Assembly (NCBI RefSeq): GCF_000186865.1
Contig: NW_008705591.1
Span: forward strand, 400,562 to 433,423
Origin: Aureococcus anophagefferens
Lineage: Eukaryota > Sar > Pelagophyceae > Pelagomonadales > Pelagomonadaceae
Direction: 5' to 3'
Length of the DNA stretch: 32,862 bases
Shown piece after piece: positions 22,548-32,313 of this stretch; position 1 is the first letter of the stretch, and each line of letters opens with the position of its first letter. The translations under genes and the position numbers were made by a program. The notes under the pieces were generated by a model. The model saw only the letters and a list, made by a program, of their open reading frames with translations. It was not told the DNA's origin and did no database searches.

Positions 22548-22969
22548 GATCTCGACTAGATATTAAAATTGCCTTTGTTGGCGGTATTATTATTGGAGAT
22601 TTAGCGTCGGAGAAGCCGCATGCCCAAGAGCATATGCGGCCGATAGGTCTCGGACGGAAGAAGTTGAAGTAGGTGGGGGGCTGCCCCCCAGCAGGGGCCG
22701 AAGTCCCACGGGGGGAGGATCAGCTTCCCCGGCGCCCCGAAGGGCGAAGCCCCGAAGGGCGAGAAATTTTGTCCCGAAGGACCGAGCGAACGAAGGGGGA
22801 GGGGTCGTCGAAGAGGGGCGGTCGGGCGTTCGCACGCACCGCTCCAGGTTCAGGTCAGGGTCCAGCATGGTGATGATCGGCGGTTCACTAAGCCGCACGG
22901 CAGTAGAGAGCTCGATATCCAAGGACGAAAACAGGGAGAAACCCCCCCGGGTCGACCGCGGACGGAGCC
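22548..22969. other. Divergent spacer, GC-rich, with CCCGAAGGG repeats and hairpins
   Basis: Lies upstream of eRF1 and eEF1B-gamma, which point away from each other, so it must hold at least one promoter. Near 22613-22640 an inverted repeat GCCGCAT/ATGCGGC forms a hairpin. GGGGGGCTGCCCCCC lies near 22675-22689. The element CCCGAAGGGCGA is repeated around 22736-22765, with a CCCGAAGGACCGA variant at about 22772. A minus-strand frame over 22590-23015 is low-complexity Pro/Arg/Leu text and is not called. Confidence 0.5.
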
Positions 22970-23083
22970 TTTTATCAAAAGATACAAGTAAGCCACTAAG
23001 CTGGTTTATATCCACTGCACTGTGAACCTCAAGCTAAGTAAGGGGAGTATACCCTGAAGGGACAATTCCCGCTACACTCCCTA
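22970..23083 (+). repeat. Dispersed repeat family A, copy 4 (right part)
   Basis: Contains AAAAGATACAAGTAAGC, ATCCACTGCACTGTGAACCT, AAGCTAAGTAAGGG and ACAATTCCCGCTAC, all shared with copy 3 (20398-20580). It lacks the 87-bp insert. It lies in the spacer about 400 bp upstream of eEF1B-gamma. Confidence 0.8.
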
Positions 23084-23498
23084 AGTCCCCTGGGCGAGGT
23101 CAATTTGCCTAAGACATGACCCTCAACTTGGGGTGCTTGCCGATAAGACCGGTGGCCTCCTGGCGACGCCTGCCCGTTTGTACCCGAGAGCCACACCCCC
23201 AGGGCGTACTTTGGGGGCTTGCCACACCGCGGTCTCTCCCCCGGTGATTCGGCTGGGGTCGTCCGAGTATGGTGACCGCAACTTGCCGTATCTTTCGCAG
23301 GTCACAGCGCCCCAAGGACGACGCCGCTGTATTGTGGCGGAGTCGCTATCGACGCCTTTCAGGGCCCCTGCGGTTTCCTCGGTACCACGTGCATCCCAAA
23401 CGCGCCAATCACTAAGGCCTTCACTATTGGCCAGGGTCCCCGGCTTATCGCGGCGCTTGCTTCGCGAGGGGTATTTAATTTTATTATCGCCGGGAGCG
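23084..23498. other. Upstream region of eEF1B-gamma
   Basis: The coding frame of eEF1B-gamma stays open upstream to 23133, but the translated text before 23499 resembles nothing and is Arg/Pro/Ser-rich, so it is taken as leader or promoter. A splice-acceptor-like TATCTTTCGCAG near 23290-23301 might mark a 5' UTR intron. Confidence 0.45.
23471..23487 (+). promoter_or_regulatory. AT-rich element just upstream of eEF1B-gamma
   Basis: GTATTTAATTTTATTAT is an isolated AT-rich block in otherwise GC-rich sequence, ending about 12 bp before the ATG. It could be a TATA-like or initiator-region element, or an AT-rich leader. Position alone supports it. Confidence 0.25.
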
Positions 23499-24818
23499 AT
23501 GACTCTACAACTTTACACTTACCCAGGGAATTTCCGTGCCTTCAAGGCGCTTGTCGCGGCGGAGTACGTGGGCGTCGACATCGATGTTCCAGATTTCGAC
23601 ATGGAAAAGACAGCGAAGACGCCATCTTTCCTCGCGATGTCGCCTATGGGTAAGGTGCCAGTACTCAAGACACCTCAGGGTGCCATATTCGAGTCTAACG
23701 CGATCGCTCGGTATGTAGCGCGACTACGCAAGGACTCTGAGATCTACGGACGGACGTTCTACGAATCGGCGCTCATCGATTCATGGGTAGATTTCTGTGC
23801 GCACGAGCTCGAACTCCCGTGTACGATGTGGGTATACCCGATCATCGGCTACATGCCATTCAATGCGGCAGCTTCCGCCAAGGCCAAGGAGCATGTCACT
23901 GACGCGTTGGATTCTCTGGAAAGGCACCTCGTCGATAAAACATACATAGTCGGCGACGCAATTACGTTGGCAGACATTACGCTAGTTTCGGCGCTCGTCT
24001 ATCCTGCGAAGCTCGCCATGGATAAACTTTTCCGCGCGAGATTCCCCAACGTGTTCCGTTGGTTTGATCTTTGTGTGCATCAACCTCAATTTGTTGCGGT
24101 CATTGGTGACGTCGCACTTGCGGAGTCTGAGATGTTGCCAGCATCTGCTAGCGTTGGATCATCTATAGACCAAGGTAGTAAGAAAGGCAAGAAGGATAAG
24201 TCGAATAAGGGAAGCGATGCAAACATATCCGTGGAGAATGCATCGAGGGACAAAAAGGAGAAGCTCCCCAAAAAAGAAAAGGCGAAAGTTGAACAGCTGA
24301 CAGAACCTAAGCCTGAAAAGAAAAAAGACCACCCCCTGAAAATTCTAGACAAAGAAGAGCCGTCCGAGTTTGTGGGCGATGTTTGGAAGAAAGTTTATTC
24401 CAATAATCCGCCTGATGTCTGGAAGAAGCAGTTCTGGGAGATGTATGACCCCAAAGGCTGGTCCCTTTGGGTGTGCAGATTTAAGTATAACCACGAGAAT
24501 GAAAAGCAGTTCATGTGCGCTAATGCGATCGGCGGTTTCGTCCAGCGCTCTGATGCTGTTCGGAAGTGGGCATTCGGCGCCATGTTTGTCACTGGGTCTG
24601 AACAGGACCTCCCGATTGAGATCTCTGGAGTCTGGCTGATGCGTGGACAGTCAGTCGAGCATCTCAAGGATGCTAATGATGACGCTCTTTGCTACACATG
24701 GACTAAAATTGATCACACTAGTCAGGAGATGATGGACTTTGTTGCTGAATACTGGGCTGCAGATGTTGATGGGTACCTTGAGGGCAAGCTTGTCACGGAT
24801 GGTAAAGTTTTCAAGTGA
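23499..24818 (+). CDS. EEF1G: Elongation factor 1-gamma (eEF1B-gamma)
   Basis: Role from family: structural subunit of the eEF1B complex that reloads eEF1A with GTP during elongation. 439 aa, close to the usual 430-440, and intronless, unlike the other recognised genes here. The GST-like N-terminal domain begins TLQLYTYPGNFRAFKAL at residue 2 and continues as a GST C-domain to about residue 215, including SNAIARYVARL. A Lys/Glu-rich linker follows (about 225-275, DKKEKLPKKEKAK). The conserved EF1G C-terminal domain is about 280-439, with EPSEFVGDVWKKVY, YDPKGWSLWVCRFKY, SGVWLMRGQ and DGYLEGKLVTDGKVFK at the end. Start chosen because homology begins directly at this ATG. Lies head-to-head with eRF1, about 950 bp apart, so the two may share a regulatory region. 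Confidence 0.96.
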   Translation: MTLQLYTYPGNFRAFKALVAAEYVGVDIDVPDFDMEKTAKTPSFLAMSPMGKVPVLKTPQGAIFESNAIARYVARLRKDSEIYGRTFYESALIDSWVDFCAHELELPCTMWVYPIIGYMPFNAAASAKAKEHVTDALDSLERHLVDKTYIVGDAITLADITLVSALVYPAKLAMDKLFRARFPNVFRWFDLCVHQPQFVAVIGDVALAESEMLPASASVGSSIDQGSKKGKKDKSNKGSDANISVENASRDKKEKLPKKEKAKVEQLTEPKPEKKKDHPLKILDKEEPSEFVGDVWKKVYSNNPPDVWKKQFWEMYDPKGWSLWVCRFKYNHENEKQFMCANAIGGFVQRSDAVRKWAFGAMFVTGSEQDLPIEISGVWLMRGQSVEHLKDANDDALCYTWTKIDHTSQEMMDFVAEYWAADVDGYLEGKLVTDGKVFK

Positions 24819-25053
24819 GAGCGGTTGCACACCACACGGTTTGCACATCATCGCACACCATGGTGAAATAATCACAATTGTGATGAAGCTTTCTCAAAGG
24901 ATGGACTCTGGATTTGTCATGTCTTTCCTTGTATCAGCCGACACCGGACAAAGCAGAACACGCTGGGTGAAGCATGAGCCGAGGTATGGGCCCTTGAAGA
25001 GGTAGGGGAGCGGCATGGCCTACGAAGCTTGCGGCGCGCAGGCTACGCAGTCC
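24819..25053. other. 3' flank of eEF1B-gamma
   Basis: Probable 3' UTR. A 14-bp perfect palindrome ATCACAATTGTGAT lies near 24871-24884. No gene seen. Confidence 0.5.
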
Positions 25054-25191
25054 CGGCGAACGCGGGAAATACGACGCGTTCTAGTTTGGACCCCACCCGG
25101 GCCCCCGGCGCCTGAGTAAAGCCCCCAGCCGATGGCCCCAAATTGTCGGGGACGTTTCGGGTTCCCTGGGGTCCGGTCCGACGCAGGGGGG
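25054..25191 (-). repeat. Dispersed repeat B, uninterrupted copy (empty site)
   Basis: The reverse complement matches 12901-12959 joined directly to 13841-13920. At the position of the 881-bp insertion it reads ...GACAATTTGGGGCCATCGGCTGGGGGC..., the same length as the other copy with the insert and one octamer removed. This is the key evidence that 12960-13840 is an insertion. Confidence 0.82.
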
Positions 25192-25440
25192 GGCTTCTGG
25201 GTGAGGTTCTGCCGCCGCCGCGCGCCGGCTGTGGGTTCGCGGGGCCTACTAGAACAAACTAGAGCGGCCCAGTATACGGCGCCCAGAGTTTCTAGCCACG
25301 GTGCGAGACTCGGACACAGCTACCGCGCCCGGCCTATCTGGAGGGGCCTCCGGGTGCGGGGGGGTGGCCGACACAACAGGGGGGGCACAGTGGTGTGGCG
25401 CTTCAAGGCCTAATAGGAAGTTAGGATAGTTTATTAGCTT
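25192..25440. other. GC-rich spacer, no gene seen
   Basis: Short GC-rich frames only; nothing recognised. Confidence 0.45.
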
Positions 25441-25534
25441 CCTGCCAGCCATCGTGTGGCTGGGAGTGAATGACACCGAATGATGCGACCGAATGACACG
25501 GATACGCGGGAACATTGAATAGCTCCCTTATTCC
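25441..25534 (+). repeat. Inverted repeat C, left copy (upstream of APC1)
   Basis: Nearly identical to the reverse complement of 32233-32313: shared CCTGCCAGCCATCGTGTGGC, GGGAGTGAATGACACCGAAT, CACGGATACGCGGGAAC and GCTCCCTTATTCC. This copy has an extra 13 bp because an ACCGAATGA unit is duplicated. An internal CCAGCC/GGCTGG stem is present. The two copies bracket APC1. Confidence 0.85.
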
Positions 25535-25562
25535 TAGAAAATAGAGACTTGGCCGGGGGTTT

Positions 25563-25620
25563 GGTAACCTTTTCGATTCGCAAATGGGGCGCCGCCCCAT
25601 TAAAAGACGTTTAGGTTACC
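25563..25620. repeat. Nested hairpin: perfect palindrome inside inverted arms
   Basis: AATGGGGC-GCC-GCCCCATT (25583-25601) is a perfect 8-bp stem with a 3-nt loop. It sits between the inverted arms GGTAACCT (25563-25570) and AGGTTACC (25613-25620). Function unknown; it could be a transposon remnant or a structured RNA end. Confidence 0.6.
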
Positions 25621-26169
25621 GCGAAACGGCCTCGACTAGTCGAGCGACATGAGGGGCCAGAACGACATCCAGCGGGCGTACTTGTCGCGCATCGCCACGG
25701 AAGGTAACACGATAAGAGGGAAAGACAAGATACAAAGGTGCAATATCCAAGAGGGGCCGCCAATAAGAAATAGCCAATAACTAGGGGAACAGCGAACCTC
25801 TTTTTATTTCCTCGCGGGGCGCCAAACCGGACACGGCGCCCTCCAGCGCGCCTTGGTCTCTTCCACCGGACCCAAGCCGCCCGGACGCGTAACCGTAAGT
25901 CTAGTCGCGGGCGCCTTCGCGGGGCGGCGAACACCGCTGCGGTCCGCCTGGGGAAGCGTCGACGAGGGCGGCGTCGAAAAATCCCTGACCAACAGCCGCC
26001 AACATTGCCCTTCAAATTAGGCTGATTGGACGTTGAATATCTAAAACCTGTGCTCAACCCTATGGTAATGCGCGCTGAATTGAATGGTGGTCATTCTATG
26101 GAATGGTCATCTACGGCTGCGATATATCTGCTATACACTTAAGTGTATTCGATCGTTGTAATCTGCCAA
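25621..26169. other. Spacer upstream of APC1, with GC-rich patch
   Basis: About 25800-25990 is GC-rich with frames on both strands that look like no known protein. A 43-codon plus-strand frame starts at 25648 and resembles nothing. The last 150 bp before APC1 are AT-richer and probably hold its promoter. Confidence 0.45.
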
Positions 26170-29100
26170 ATGTTATCACCTATCTTGGGCTCGATGGTTC
26201 CGGCCAGAATGTATGCTGTACAGCGTTTGCCCCACCCCACCGGCGTGTCGGAACGAGAGACCATTGAAAAAACGAGAGATATGATCGTCTACGTGCTTGG
26301 CAAATCAGTTTTTTCGCAGTCGCTATGCGGTCATCATACGCTTATTAGTTTTCGATTCGAAGAAGCCAATCCAATTACAGCGCTCATTTGGGTTGCATTT
26401 GAGGACTCTAAAAGTCCGTGGCTTGCTGTCTTAGTGCACCCTGATCTACTTTTCCTTTACTCCCCTGACGGCACTCAGGTGGAAATAGCCCTCGCATCTG
26501 CTGTTGACGCCTGGCCTGTCGTGCTTGATAGTTCTGGACGACAAGGCTTGCTGCTCCAGGAAAGAGCGCGGCCAACTAGGTTGTTTACGACAATGCATCC
26601 ACTTCAAAATCTCGAGCCAGTTAGCATAGTGGACCGACGCGTCCTGGGAGGCTGTGATAAGTGCGTCACCGAAACATGCGACGACTCGGAGCGCATAATT
26701 TTTGTTTCAGAAGACGCCCAACCAGCGATGGTCGTCACCTACAGCACAAAACACCAAGTTCATAGATTGCAGTGCCTTTCCGTCAACGATGTCGTCCCCT
26801 CGCGTCTCAAGAACCAATCTGTGTTCTCCCGTGGTATTGAGACCTTTGTGGACGGCTTGCAGGTGGAAATGAACTATGTGGAGGCCAATGAGGGCACAAA
26901 AAGTCTAGGAAGTACACCGGATGCGTGCGCGGTGCTGGTGACCCCAAACATTGCATCTCGTGTATTTCACAGTTCTACTGAAAATGGGACCAAACTTCTA
27001 TGTCTCGTGATGCAGAAGAATACTTCAGAAAAAAAATCTGTGTAGATTCTCAGCGCAGCATCAACCATCACAAAATACATTCGCCGATATAGGCTGGTTG
27101 CGTTGCAATCTTATGAGACCGATACCCGCAACACATGGCTCTCGTTTTGCATCGCATTTGAAATAGAATGCATTGATGCCGCACCAGCAAGTGTTGCAGA
27201 CTCGCTTGCCGGAATAATTATCCTTCGAGCAAATGGGAGTGTCGACCTATTGCGCGGTAATCACCTCATCTCCAGGCTTGAAGCCCTGAAACTATCACCT
27301 CTCACTTTCGATCGTGCGTTTGCAGTGAGACCGAGGGCTCTGTGCACATGTTGGTTTAACACTTAAGCAAGCTTGTCTAGGTTTCAAAAGTCTGACAGGG
27401 CGGTATAAGTTCGCATTTGAGAGTTGTTGTGAAGAGCATATCCTCTTTGACATGGAGGATAAGACTAGCGTACTACTCGCCGCAATTAATTTTGAATCTG
27501 AATCGAGAGTTGCAGAGGCAGCGCTACTGACTCTCGAAGTTGCAATTCCGTGGCACCTTGGTCTTGCACTGTGAGTGGAGTTTTAGTGTTTTGATTCAAG
27601 ATTTGACCCTACAACAGGCGGGCAGCAACAGTAGCCGCGGCTGGTCTTTTGGGCTGCGCATCTGCAACAGGCAATAGCTGCTGGGGAGCATTTGTGATTG
27701 CACTGGATGTTGCACTGGGAGGCGCTGTCTGCAGCGCGAGCTTCAAAAATCCTCCTAGTAAACTCAAACACAGGCACACTATGTCTTGACCTGAAAGGAG
27801 CCGCCACTTCCACGAATCTATTTGAAGGAGCTTGGACGGCGCTAACAACTGGCGAGCTGCACTCGAACTATGCAGATACTCAAGCATACGAGCTTGCACT
27901 CATTCTGCCGACTGGTAGCGCGACGCCATCTTCCTTATGTCTAGCAGATTATGGCGCAGTTTGCTCAGCACAGACTGCGGCTATCCAAACATTCTCTCGC
28001 TCCGATGCAACTTCTTCTTGGACCGCATGCAAGGATATAATTCGATGTGCGCTTCACGCAGCGTACGAAGACTGCAAGCTCATCACTCTCCATTGGAATA
28101 TTTTGAAACCTCTTGGCAAGCTACTTCATGCGCTATGCATCAAGTCTCCGATGGAGAGAAATCTGTTGAATTGTACATATGCAAAACATTACGCACAAGA
28201 CCTGGGTCTGGGCCAGAGCCTCGCAGCGCCAGTGGGTCAATATTGCCGTGTCCCAAGTTTCGCTGTCTAGATTAGGGAGACTTGTGGTCATTCGCAGGGC
28301 GCAATCATCACGTTCTCGACATTCACCGACACCTTTTCAGTGCTTTAAGCAAGGGGGGGTGCGTGAATCGCCTTGAAAAAGAGAGTCTTGGCATGCGTGC
28401 TCGGGATATTGTTGACTTTGTCACAATCCTTGCTCGTCCTTTCAGGGAAGACCTGGCATACGAAAGACCAGCGGAGAGTCTCACATGGGCCATGGCATGT
28501 GCAAAGTTTGGCTTTGACGAGCTGGAACTACTCTCTCTTGGTGTCTCCCTACCCTTGCATGATGCGCTTCAGCGTTGTCGTGAATCGCCTCCTGAGGGAT
28601 GGCCCACAAAAGCCTATAAGCTAGTGGGCCGCATAGATCTTGCACTAGTTCATACATTGAATAAGACGGGACACGAGAGCGGCCGTCTATGGAGTGACGT
28701 GAGTTGTCTTGCCTTCTGGCGCCACAAATATGCCTTGCTATTTTCAGATAATGCCGGAACTTCAATTGAGTTTCAAGGCACTGAAGAGGAGGCAATTCAC
28801 CGATCTCAAACTCATGCGGACGACGATGGGTTCGCAACTGTGTCCCGGTACTTTTCAATATTGTTAGGATATCCTTTTGGGTGGTAGCTTGCAGCGGATT
28901 GAGGACGAGACATCCCTGCGCTTCGGTGACAGTTCTCTTGTGCGCGAAGTCTGTCGCCTCTTGCGCTCATCAAGACCTGTGTTCTTTCGTGTGGATCGAC
29001 CTCCGGAAATGGCAGACCATGACTTTGAGCAGCGCAAGCAGGCCAGGCTCTTGCTCTCGTGTACACGATCGTGCGCAACTATTCTTGGACGCGCAATGCT

Positions 29101-32075
29101 TACCCTTGGGTCACTGCCCCAGCTGCGAACTCTCGCAGAACGATTGCCGGCAAGTATTAAACTTAACTAGTTAAAGCACCTAGATACTTGGCTTTAACAT
29201 ACTCTGCTCAGGTACCAAAGCTAAGCTTAGTGGGACGACTGCCTCCCTCCAATGTGGCGGTGGCACTGGATCTTTCTTCTCCCACAATTGGGTCATTCAA
29301 TCTGTGGCCTCAGTTCCACAACGGAGTTGCCACTGGCCTTCGGCTGCAACCTGGGAGTCTGGAAACGAAACACCGATCCACATGCGTAACGCGAACATGG
29401 ATAGTTTACAATAGACCAGAAGTGCCTTCGCCTCAGCATGGGGGCTTGTTGCTCGCTCTTGGCCTGCAAAATCATCTAGTTGTTTTGGCTATGACAGACA
29501 TTTATGAATATCTGACCCTTGGACATGATCCAACAACAGTTGGGCTGCTTCTCGGCATGGCTGCTGCAAAGCGCGGGACCGCCGACGCTTCAGTATCAAA
29601 GATGCTCTGTCTTCACATTCCGGCTTTACTACCCCAGCCGTTCGCTGAGATGGAGGTATCAGCGGCTGCTCAAACGGCCGCTATGGCAGGCATTGGGCTG
29701 CTCTACTGTGGCACGGCACATCGGCTCATGGCAGAGTTTCTCCTCGGAGAAATCTTGCGTCGTGCACAGGGTGATCGGACACGCGATCGCGAAGCATACA
29801 CGCTCGCTGCTGGTTTAGCACTTGGAATGGTCACCCTCGGCAAAGGTGCTAGTCATGACGCCGATGGTTTGAGTGACCTCAGGATTCCTCAGCGCTTGCA
29901 TCGTGCTTTTGCCGGTGGCTCCGAGCGTCAGAAAGCTGGTGAACTCTCATCACTTCTCAGTGGTGCCAGGGAAATGCGCAAAAGCGCTGCAAGTGACCAG
30001 ATACGCTGCTCGCGGATCCGCGAGGGTGAGCACATTAATACAGATGTCACAGCACCAGGTGCCATACTCGCGTTGGGTCTCTACTTCCTCAGGACAAACT
30101 CTGCGGCTGCAGCTGCGCGACTGCAGCTTCCGGATACATACGTTCTCCTAGATACGGTACGCCCTGATCTCCAACTGCTTCGTGTTATTGCGCGCGGTGT
30201 TATCTTGTGGGACGCCATGAACCCGAGCATTGATTGGGTCGAATCACAACTTCCTCTCATAATAGCTTCGCCAGCTTTCAGTGCATAATGATCTAATACC
30301 AAGCTTTCTGTGAGCGACTTCTAACAGGTCGGGTGCCACGGCACCACATACTGACGCAAATGCAATCGACTGGGATACTGTTTGTCAAGCTCGGGCGAAT
30401 GTAATTGCAGGCGGATGCTTTGCATCGACCCGCGTCTTGATTTATCTAGATTACAACTTTCAATAAAGGCCCTTGGACTACGCTATGCCGGCACTGGCTG
30501 TTCTAGCGCGTCATCAACGCTGCTGTATTATTTGAACTACTTTAAACGTTTGCGAGATGCAGGTGGATCTACTCACGCGTCAGAACTGGTAATGTCCCTT
30601 GGCCGGAATTTGGGGGTAAAGCGAATAACACAAGCACCACAGGCTGAAAACTTACCAACTTCTCGACCTGATAAACCAACAATTGAGCTTTGCCTTGGAG
30701 CGACCGCCGTTGCACTTGGAATGGTGATGGCGGGAACCGGCGACCTCAGCTCCCTGCGTATGCTTCGTGATCTCCGTTGGCGTGTTGATGAGGGGGTGAC
30801 TTATGGTGCGGACTAGCACATGCTGAGATCTAGCCATCGCGCGAACTTAGGCACGCACATGGCCCTTCATATGTCTATTGGACTCTTGTTCCTTGGCGGA
30901 GGGCGTGCCTCGCTCTCTCGATCCAGGAAGGCCATCGCAGCTCTATTAGTTGCTTTCTTTCCTCGCTTTCCCCGAAGCACTGAAGATAATCAGTACCACT
31001 TACAGCCCCTGCGTCATATGTGGGTGCTCGCAGTTGCATGGCGTGGTTTCAAGGCCATTGACGTAGAGACGGGGAAAAATACCCGCGTGCCACTTGAAAT
31101 CGAGGTCAAGCGGGTCAATTATTTGAATATGTCTGATACCATGCCGCAGTCAGGAGTGATGCAAACGACGACGCCCTGCCTTCTTCCCCCCGTGGAAGAA
31201 ATTGTATGTATCCAAGTGAAATCTGAGCGATACTACTCGATTAGATTTAACGTCTCACAGAAATAACCGGCGTGTTCTAGTTATACTGTTTGCGCACAAA
31301 CTTGCTTCTAACCTAGGAGACAAGATCACGCGTGCATGTCCTCGCAGCTTTGTGTATATGTCAAGCGTCGTCCTGGCCACCTAAGCTACCCAGGTGAACG
31401 CGACATGTGCAATAGTACCATTCGTGGAAGGTACGTTTCGATGCCTGGTCATCTGGACAAGACAGGTGATGAGATCGCTGCATATACAGATGACAAGCTC
31501 ATGATCAATTTTGCTCGCCATTTTTGTGGCCAAGTTGGGGATGGAAGATCACACACTTGGGGAGGCGGCGTCTCAGGGGCGAGCCTTGGGGGCATACCGA
31601 GTTCGATGGGGCGATGGTGCTCCCGTATTCTGCACGAATGTATTGCATGTGACAAACCCACCGCATTAATTCTCTACCTTCAACTCCACCACATCGTTCT
31701 TTGCATGGGCTGGACTCAGGTTTGTACCCAACGTTGGTCCATTCGTGCTACTCTGGAGTAATTTATTATGATTCGACCCCCCGAGCATGCAGCGTGCATG
31801 ACAAACAAATACCAAACATCGATCAGACTCACATGTCATCTAGGTATTATTCTTCAAAGTGCGCGCTGCGAAATCATATTCAGCAAACGACAAGCCCCAC
31901 GCCTGCCTTGCTCCGTCAGGATTTTATTGAAGCTCTCAGGGTTCATGTTGGGCGCCAGTCCCGAGGTTGTTAGGATACTGAGCGGCAGTACAGTACTGAA
32001 AAGTAGCCAATGGAAATTGTGTGCGCGTTGCTGGATAATTATTGCAGGGATTTTGCCACCACGAGCTGTAAATAA
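26170..32075 (+). CDS. ANAPC1: Anaphase-promoting complex subunit 1 (APC1)
   Basis: Role from family: largest APC/C scaffold, a nuclear ubiquitin ligase that drives mitotic exit. Exons by my splicing: 26170-27006, 27046-27313, 27381-27570, 27618-27757, 27798-28247, 28298-28698, 28748-28839, 28888-29149, 29212 to about 30275, about 30330-30421, 30469-30805, 30851 to about 31250, then unresolved exons to about 32075. N-terminal propeller: GLLLQERARPTRLFTTMHPL and YIRRYRLVAL. Middle: LPLHDALQRC, PPEGWPTKAYKLVGR and RFGDSSLVREVCRLLRSSRP. PC-repeat region: SFNLWPQFHNGVATGL, IPALLPQ, YTLAAGLALGM, GLRYAGTG, GLLFLGGGR and YHLQPLRH. C-terminal block: EIAAYTDDKLMINFARHFC. At least 1,650 codons. Start is the first in-frame ATG. 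Splice sites near 30275-30330 and 31250-31350, and the last exons, are not settled. Two introns appear to be GC-AG. Confidence 0.92.
29150..29211 (+). other. GC-AG intron in APC1 (62 bp)
   Basis: GCAAGT...TGCTCAG, phase 0, joins ...AERLP to VPKLSLVGRLPP, where APC1 proteins continue without a break. GCAAGT is the classic GC-type donor. The nearest GT (two bases inside, AAGTAT) gives the wrong phase with this acceptor. Confidence 0.75.
30422..30468 (+). other. Probable GC-AG intron in APC1 (47 bp)
   Basis: GCATCG...AATAAAG, phase 0, gives GGCF-ALGLRYAG, matching the family spacing in this PC repeat. The only GT alternative (30434) leaves a 35-bp intron, shorter than any other here, and inserts four residues. 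Confidence 0.6.
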
Positions 32076-32076
32076 A
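32071..32076 (+). terminator. Possible APC1 polyadenylation signal
   Basis: AATAAA near the end of the APC1 similarity, overlapping a candidate TAA stop at 32073-32075. Its use is not shown by the sequence, and an alternative reading frame stays open to 32151. Confidence 0.3.
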
Positions 32077-32232
32077 ATATCACGGAAGTGCTTCAAGCTC
32101 TATAGCCACAAGCCACTACCAAGCTACCAATATGAGAGTATCCCTAGTTAGGCCCCTCCTCTCTCCCCCTCGTACTTTATTTCTCCACGGTCTATGCCGT
32201 ACATTGCTATTTCTCCACAGTTTGTGCTGGGG

Positions 32233-32313
32233 GGAATAAGGGAGCTTATTAACGTTCCCGCGTATCCGTGTCATTCGGTGTCATTCACTCCCAGCCACAC
32301 GATGGCTGGCAGG
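32233..32313 (-). repeat. Inverted repeat C, right copy (downstream of APC1)
   Basis: Reverse complement of 25441-25534 without the 13-bp internal duplication. Together the two copies enclose about 6.8 kb that contains the whole APC1 gene. Confidence 0.85.

Noticed and set aside
22590..23015. 141-codon minus-strand frame upstream of eRF1
   Set aside because: Low-complexity translation of GC-rich repeats, and it partly overlaps dispersed repeat A.
23133..23498. N-terminal extension of eEF1B-gamma
   Set aside because: Open frame only; family similarity begins exactly at the ATG at 23499, and the extension is compositionally unlike the protein.
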